Assembly (NCBI RefSeq): GCF_030463565.1
Contig: NC_134648.1
Location: forward strand, 12,007,806 to 12,071,805
Direction: 5' to 3'
Length of the DNA stretch: 64,000 nucleotides
Origin: Pelecanus crispus
Lineage: Eukaryota; Chordata; Aves; Pelecaniformes; Pelecanidae
Both the position numbers and the translations under genes were made by a program. This document shows, piece after piece, positions 63,801 to 64,000 of the stretch. Within the stretch, counting starts at the first letter, position 1, and each line of letters opens with the position of its first letter. Below the pieces are notes generated by a model. The model was not told where the DNA came from. It was given only the letters and a program-made list of their open reading frames with translations, and searched no databases.

Positions 63801-64000
63801 CAGATGTGTGTCTCTTTCCAACAGCTACAGCACTACATCTCTGTGTGAACTGTCTGCCAATGAAACCAAGAATAATGAAAAAGATGACCCCTTAATCGTG
63901 GATGAGATGCCATTTCTCAGCCTGATACCCAGAGATATTCTTTCTGATTATGAAGAAAGCAGTGTCATTCAGGAAGTGCGTAAAGAGTTAGAAAGTCTGG
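30689..64000 (+). CDS. DKK3: DKK3 (Dickkopf-3) gene, seven coding exons, 3' end cut by window edge
   Basis: Secreted glycoprotein of the Dickkopf family, an extracellular modulator linked to Wnt signalling and tumour suppression (family knowledge). Coding exons: 30689-30886, 32892-33029, 33542-33625, 54546-54638, 56708-56852, 61387-61543, 63825-64000+. All six introns have GT...AG ends and the joined frame stays open for 330 residues. Seen in the protein: basic start plus Leu/Ala-rich signal peptide (1-~33); acidic region with sequons N91, N101, N116; first ten-cysteine domain C142-C190, including the motif [11 protein letters not shown]; second, colipase-like ten-cysteine domain C203-C279, including [10 protein letters not shown] and CPCASGL; further sequons at N199 and N284; acidic tail from about 290. 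The DKK3-type linker and tail, rather than those of DKK1/2/4, decide the paralogue. Vertebrate DKK3 is about 350 residues, so only some 20 residues plus the stop are missing. The start is the first in-frame ATG before a good signal peptide. Confidence 0.96.
30887..32891 (+). other. DKK3: DKK3 intron 1
   Basis: 2.0 kb, GTGAGG...GGCAG, phase 0. The first 430 bp continue the CpG island; the rest is ordinary. No other exon is recognised in it. Confidence 0.9.
31316..31342. repeat. (GGCT)n microsatellite in DKK3 intron 1
   Basis: About 6.5 uninterrupted copies of GGCT inside the 3' part of the CpG island, 430 bp after the exon 1 donor. Confidence 0.95.
32892..33029 (+). CDS. DKK3: DKK3 coding exon 2 (residues 67-112)
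   Basis: Acceptor TTGGCAG| and donor AAG|GTACGA, 138 nt, phase 0 at both ends. The exon starts exactly at an ATG, which codes an internal Met ([15 protein letters not shown]), not the start of translation. The segment is acidic, then Pro-containing ([11 protein letters not shown]), with N-glycosylation sequons N91-E-S and N101-K-T. This matches the DKK3-specific N-terminal region that lies before the cysteine domains. Transcripts starting inside intron 1 could begin translation at this Met, giving a form without a signal peptide; that is inference only. Confidence 0.93.
33030..33541 (+). other. DKK3: DKK3 intron 2
   Basis: 512 bp, GTACGA...ATCAG, phase 0; no repeat or element seen. Confidence 0.92.
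33542..33625 (+). CDS. DKK3: DKK3 coding exon 3 (residues 113-140)
   Basis: Acceptor CTATCAG| and strong donor CAT|GTAAGT, 84 nt, phase 0 at both ends. It codes the linker [18 protein letters not shown] followed by [10 protein letters not shown], with sequon N116-K-T. The conserved VFSETVITS stretch is characteristic of DKK3. The donor is only 40 bp upstream of a solo LTR in intron 3. Confidence 0.94.
33666..34232 (-). mobile_element. Solo LTR (avian ERV, family A) in DKK3 intron 3, antisense
   Basis: 567 bp bounded by TGTCGTGG... and ...CCAGGACA, with a perfect 5-bp target-site duplication CAAAT at 33661-33665 and 34233-34237. The 5-bp duplication suits ERVL-type integration. Read on the minus strand it starts TGTCCTGGTTTCAGCTGGG, has a decayed TATA (AGTATAGAAAC, around 33975), an AATTATTAAACTG poly(A)-signal region near 33800, and ends TTAAACCACGACA. 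There is no internal retroviral sequence. It begins 40 bp past the exon 3 donor of DKK3. Confidence 0.93.
42136..43072 (-). mobile_element. Probable LTR with 30-bp tandem repeat, DKK3 intron 3, antisense
   Basis: A block of different composition from its surroundings, with a minus-strand TATAAATA at 42759-42766, CpG-rich sequence downstream of it, and a four-unit 30-bp repeat. GAATT occurs at 42131-42135 and 43073-43077, a candidate 5-bp duplication around a block that would start TGTTATAATC and end AGTGTCTA. The terminal dinucleotides are imperfect at the right end, so the ends and LTR identity are inferred. A non-LTR repeat or regulatory sequence remains possible. Confidence 0.5.
42548..42668. 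repeat. 30-bp tandem repeat, four units
   Basis: The word GAAATC recurs at exactly 30-bp spacing (42569, 42599, 42629, 42659) within CAATCCTTCAATCC-type units. Because 30 is a multiple of three, one + frame shows a repeated decapeptide ([14 protein letters not shown]). That follows from the period and is not evidence of a protein. Confidence 0.95.
44925..45508 (+). mobile_element. Solo LTR (avian ERV, family B) in DKK3 intron 3, sense orientation
   Basis: Begins TGTGTTGGGTCTGGCTGAG and ends near GGTCAACCCACCGTA, with the 5-bp direct repeat TCCAC at 44920-44924 and 45509-45513. It contains the ERV-LTR word CCATACCATATGATGTC shared with family A, two AATAAA signals (about 45174 and 45310), and a 17-nt T run at about 45329-45345. 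The right terminus has drifted from a CA end. No internal genes adjoin it. Confidence 0.82.
47310..47372. repeat. TA/GTAT microsatellite
   Basis: Alternating TACATA, TATA and (TATG)n units with dyad symmetry in DKK3 intron 3. The open frame across it is not credible coding. Confidence 0.9.
54243..54283. repeat. Poly(C)/poly(A) simple repeat
   Basis: Nine C followed by A-rich sequence broken by single C residues, about 260 bp upstream of DKK3 exon 4. Confidence 0.9.
54546..54638 (+). CDS. DKK3: DKK3 coding exon 4 (first half of cysteine domain 1, residues 141-171)
   Basis: Acceptor TTCTTCAG| and donor ACA|GTAAGT, 93 nt, phase 0. It encodes [17 protein letters not shown] followed by [14 protein letters not shown], with five cysteines (C142, C148, C154, C163, C166) that open the Dickkopf N-terminal cysteine-rich domain. 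It follows the largest intron, 20.9 kb. Confidence 0.95.
54639..56707 (+). other. DKK3: DKK3 intron 4
   Basis: 2.07 kb, GTAAGT...CCAAG, phase 0; nothing else recognised. Confidence 0.92.
56708..56852 (+). CDS. DKK3: DKK3 coding exon 5 (end of Cys domain 1, start of Cys domain 2; residues 172-219)
   Basis: Acceptor TTTCCAAG| and donor AAAG|GTACAG, 145 nt, phase 0 in and phase 1 out. It encodes [19 protein letters not shown], which completes the first ten-cysteine domain (C173, C179, C180, C185, C190). Next come sequon N199-G-T and the start of domain 2, [18 protein letters not shown] (C203, C209, C214, C215). The acceptor is AAG rather than CAG but has a pyrimidine-rich tract before it. Confidence 0.95.
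57018..57579 (-). mobile_element. Solo LTR (family A) in DKK3 intron 5, antisense
   Basis: 562 bp closely similar to the 33666 LTR over its whole length (TGTCGTGGTTTAGCC ... AAACCAGGACA). The flanks TAGAG (57013-57017) and CAGAG (57580-57584) fit a 5-bp duplication with one later change. On the minus strand the TATATAA box (57317-57323) is intact, unlike the first copy. It starts 165 bp after the exon 5 donor. Confidence 0.92.
58219..58284 (+). mobile_element. CR1 3' tail fragment, sense orientation
   Basis: Shows TCAAGGTCCCTTCCAACCC followed by AACATTCTATGATACAATTC and CTATGATA, the typical CR1 3' end in + orientation. Only the last 60-70 bp are present. Confidence 0.88.
59090..59177 (+). 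mobile_element. Family A LTR, 5' piece, split by a CR1
   Basis: Begins TGTCCTCGTTTCAGCTGGG and follows the reverse complement of the 33666/57018 LTRs up to GATGTTGAT, where CR1 interrupts it. The flank ATACT (59085-59089) pairs with ATATT (60469-60473) beyond the other piece, consistent with a 5-bp duplication with one change. Confidence 0.92.
59178..60022 (-). mobile_element. CR1 LINE inserted into the family A LTR; frameshifted ORF2 remnant
   Basis: 845 bp in minus orientation, nearly identical to the CR1 at 10412-11345 but truncated slightly further. It encodes the C-terminal part of CR1 ORF2 ([33 protein letters not shown]). The frame is broken near 59580 by a one-base deletion relative to the other copy (CAACCCAG versus CAATCCCAG), so the remnant reads in two frames. 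It is inserted between the two halves of an LTR and is therefore younger than that LTR. Confidence 0.94.
60023..60468 (+). mobile_element. Family A LTR, 3' piece, split by a CR1
   Basis: Resumes at GATGTTTTAGTTGTTGCTAAG minus a few bases lost at the CR1 junction. It carries TATATAA at 60181-60187, an ATTAAA signal at 60334-60339, and ends GGTTAAATCACAACA. With the 5' piece the LTR is about 534 bp, near the 562-567 bp of its relatives. Its orientation is sense to DKK3. Confidence 0.92.
61387..61543 (+). CDS. DKK3: DKK3 coding exon 6 (core of Cys domain 2; residues 220-271)
   Basis: Acceptor CATGCAG| and donor AGAG|GTAAAG, 157 nt, phase 1 in and phase 2 out. It encodes [19 protein letters not shown], then [19 protein letters not shown] and GLICQPQ, supplying C226, C236, C260, C262 and C268 of the colipase-like second cysteine domain. 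The codon split across intron 5 reads Glu-220. Confidence 0.95.
61544..63824 (+). other. DKK3: DKK3 intron 6
   Basis: 2.3 kb, GTAAAG...AACAG, phase 2. It contains a short (TATCC)n-like stretch near 62950-62980; otherwise unique. Confidence 0.92.
63825..64000 (+). CDS. DKK3: DKK3 coding exon 7, 5' part only (residues 272-330)
   Basis: Acceptor TTCCAACAG| at 63824; the first base completes Ser-272. It encodes [19 protein letters not shown], giving the last conserved cysteine (C279) and sequon N284-E-T. An acidic, helix-prone tail follows, with [18 protein letters not shown] visible at the window end. The frame is still open at 64000. In other vertebrates the protein ends shortly after this point in the same exon, so the stop and 3' UTR should lie just outside. 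Confidence 0.93.

Overview
The window is bird nuclear DNA. Three things show this: CR1 LINE copies with the avian 3' end built on ATTCTATG-type octamers, avian endogenous-retrovirus LTRs with 5-bp target-site duplications, and one recognisable vertebrate gene, DKK3 (Dickkopf-3), on the + strand. The species cannot be fixed from the sequence. No prokaryotic features, tRNA, rRNA or CRISPR array were seen.

Layout: 1-30040 is an intergenic or upstream region with no exon I can support. It holds a 5'-truncated CR1 (10412-11345) whose end of ORF2 is still open, a 1.14-kb LTR with an internal minisatellite (19036-20175), three short CR1 tails, and AT-rich unique sequence. In mammals the head-to-head neighbour of DKK3 is MICAL2, so this side is where its promoter region would be expected; nothing here proves it. 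About 30040-31310 is a CpG island covering the DKK3 promoter and exon 1. It carries a striking 9 x 35-bp G-rich minisatellite ending about 115 bp before the start codon.

DKK3 then runs in seven coding exons: 30689-30886, 32892-33029, 33542-33625, 54546-54638, 56708-56852, 61387-61543 and 63825 to beyond the window end. Spliced, they give 330 residues: signal peptide, an acidic N-terminal region with N-glycosylation sequons, two ten-cysteine domains, and the start of the acidic C-terminal tail. The last exon is cut by the window edge, so the stop codon is not seen. Introns 1-4 are phase 0, intron 5 phase 1, intron 6 phase 2.

The introns hold most of the LTR insertions. Intron 3 (20.9 kb) has an antisense solo LTR only 40 bp after the exon 3 donor, a probable LTR with a 30-bp tandem repeat (42136-43072), and a sense-oriented solo LTR (44925-45508). 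Intron 5 has a second antisense LTR of the first family, a sense CR1 tail, and a sense LTR of that family split by a later antisense CR1 insertion (59090-60468). I found no convincing novel gene system. The best leads are the promoter minisatellite, the nested CR1-in-LTR insertion, and the LTRs close to DKK3 splice sites.
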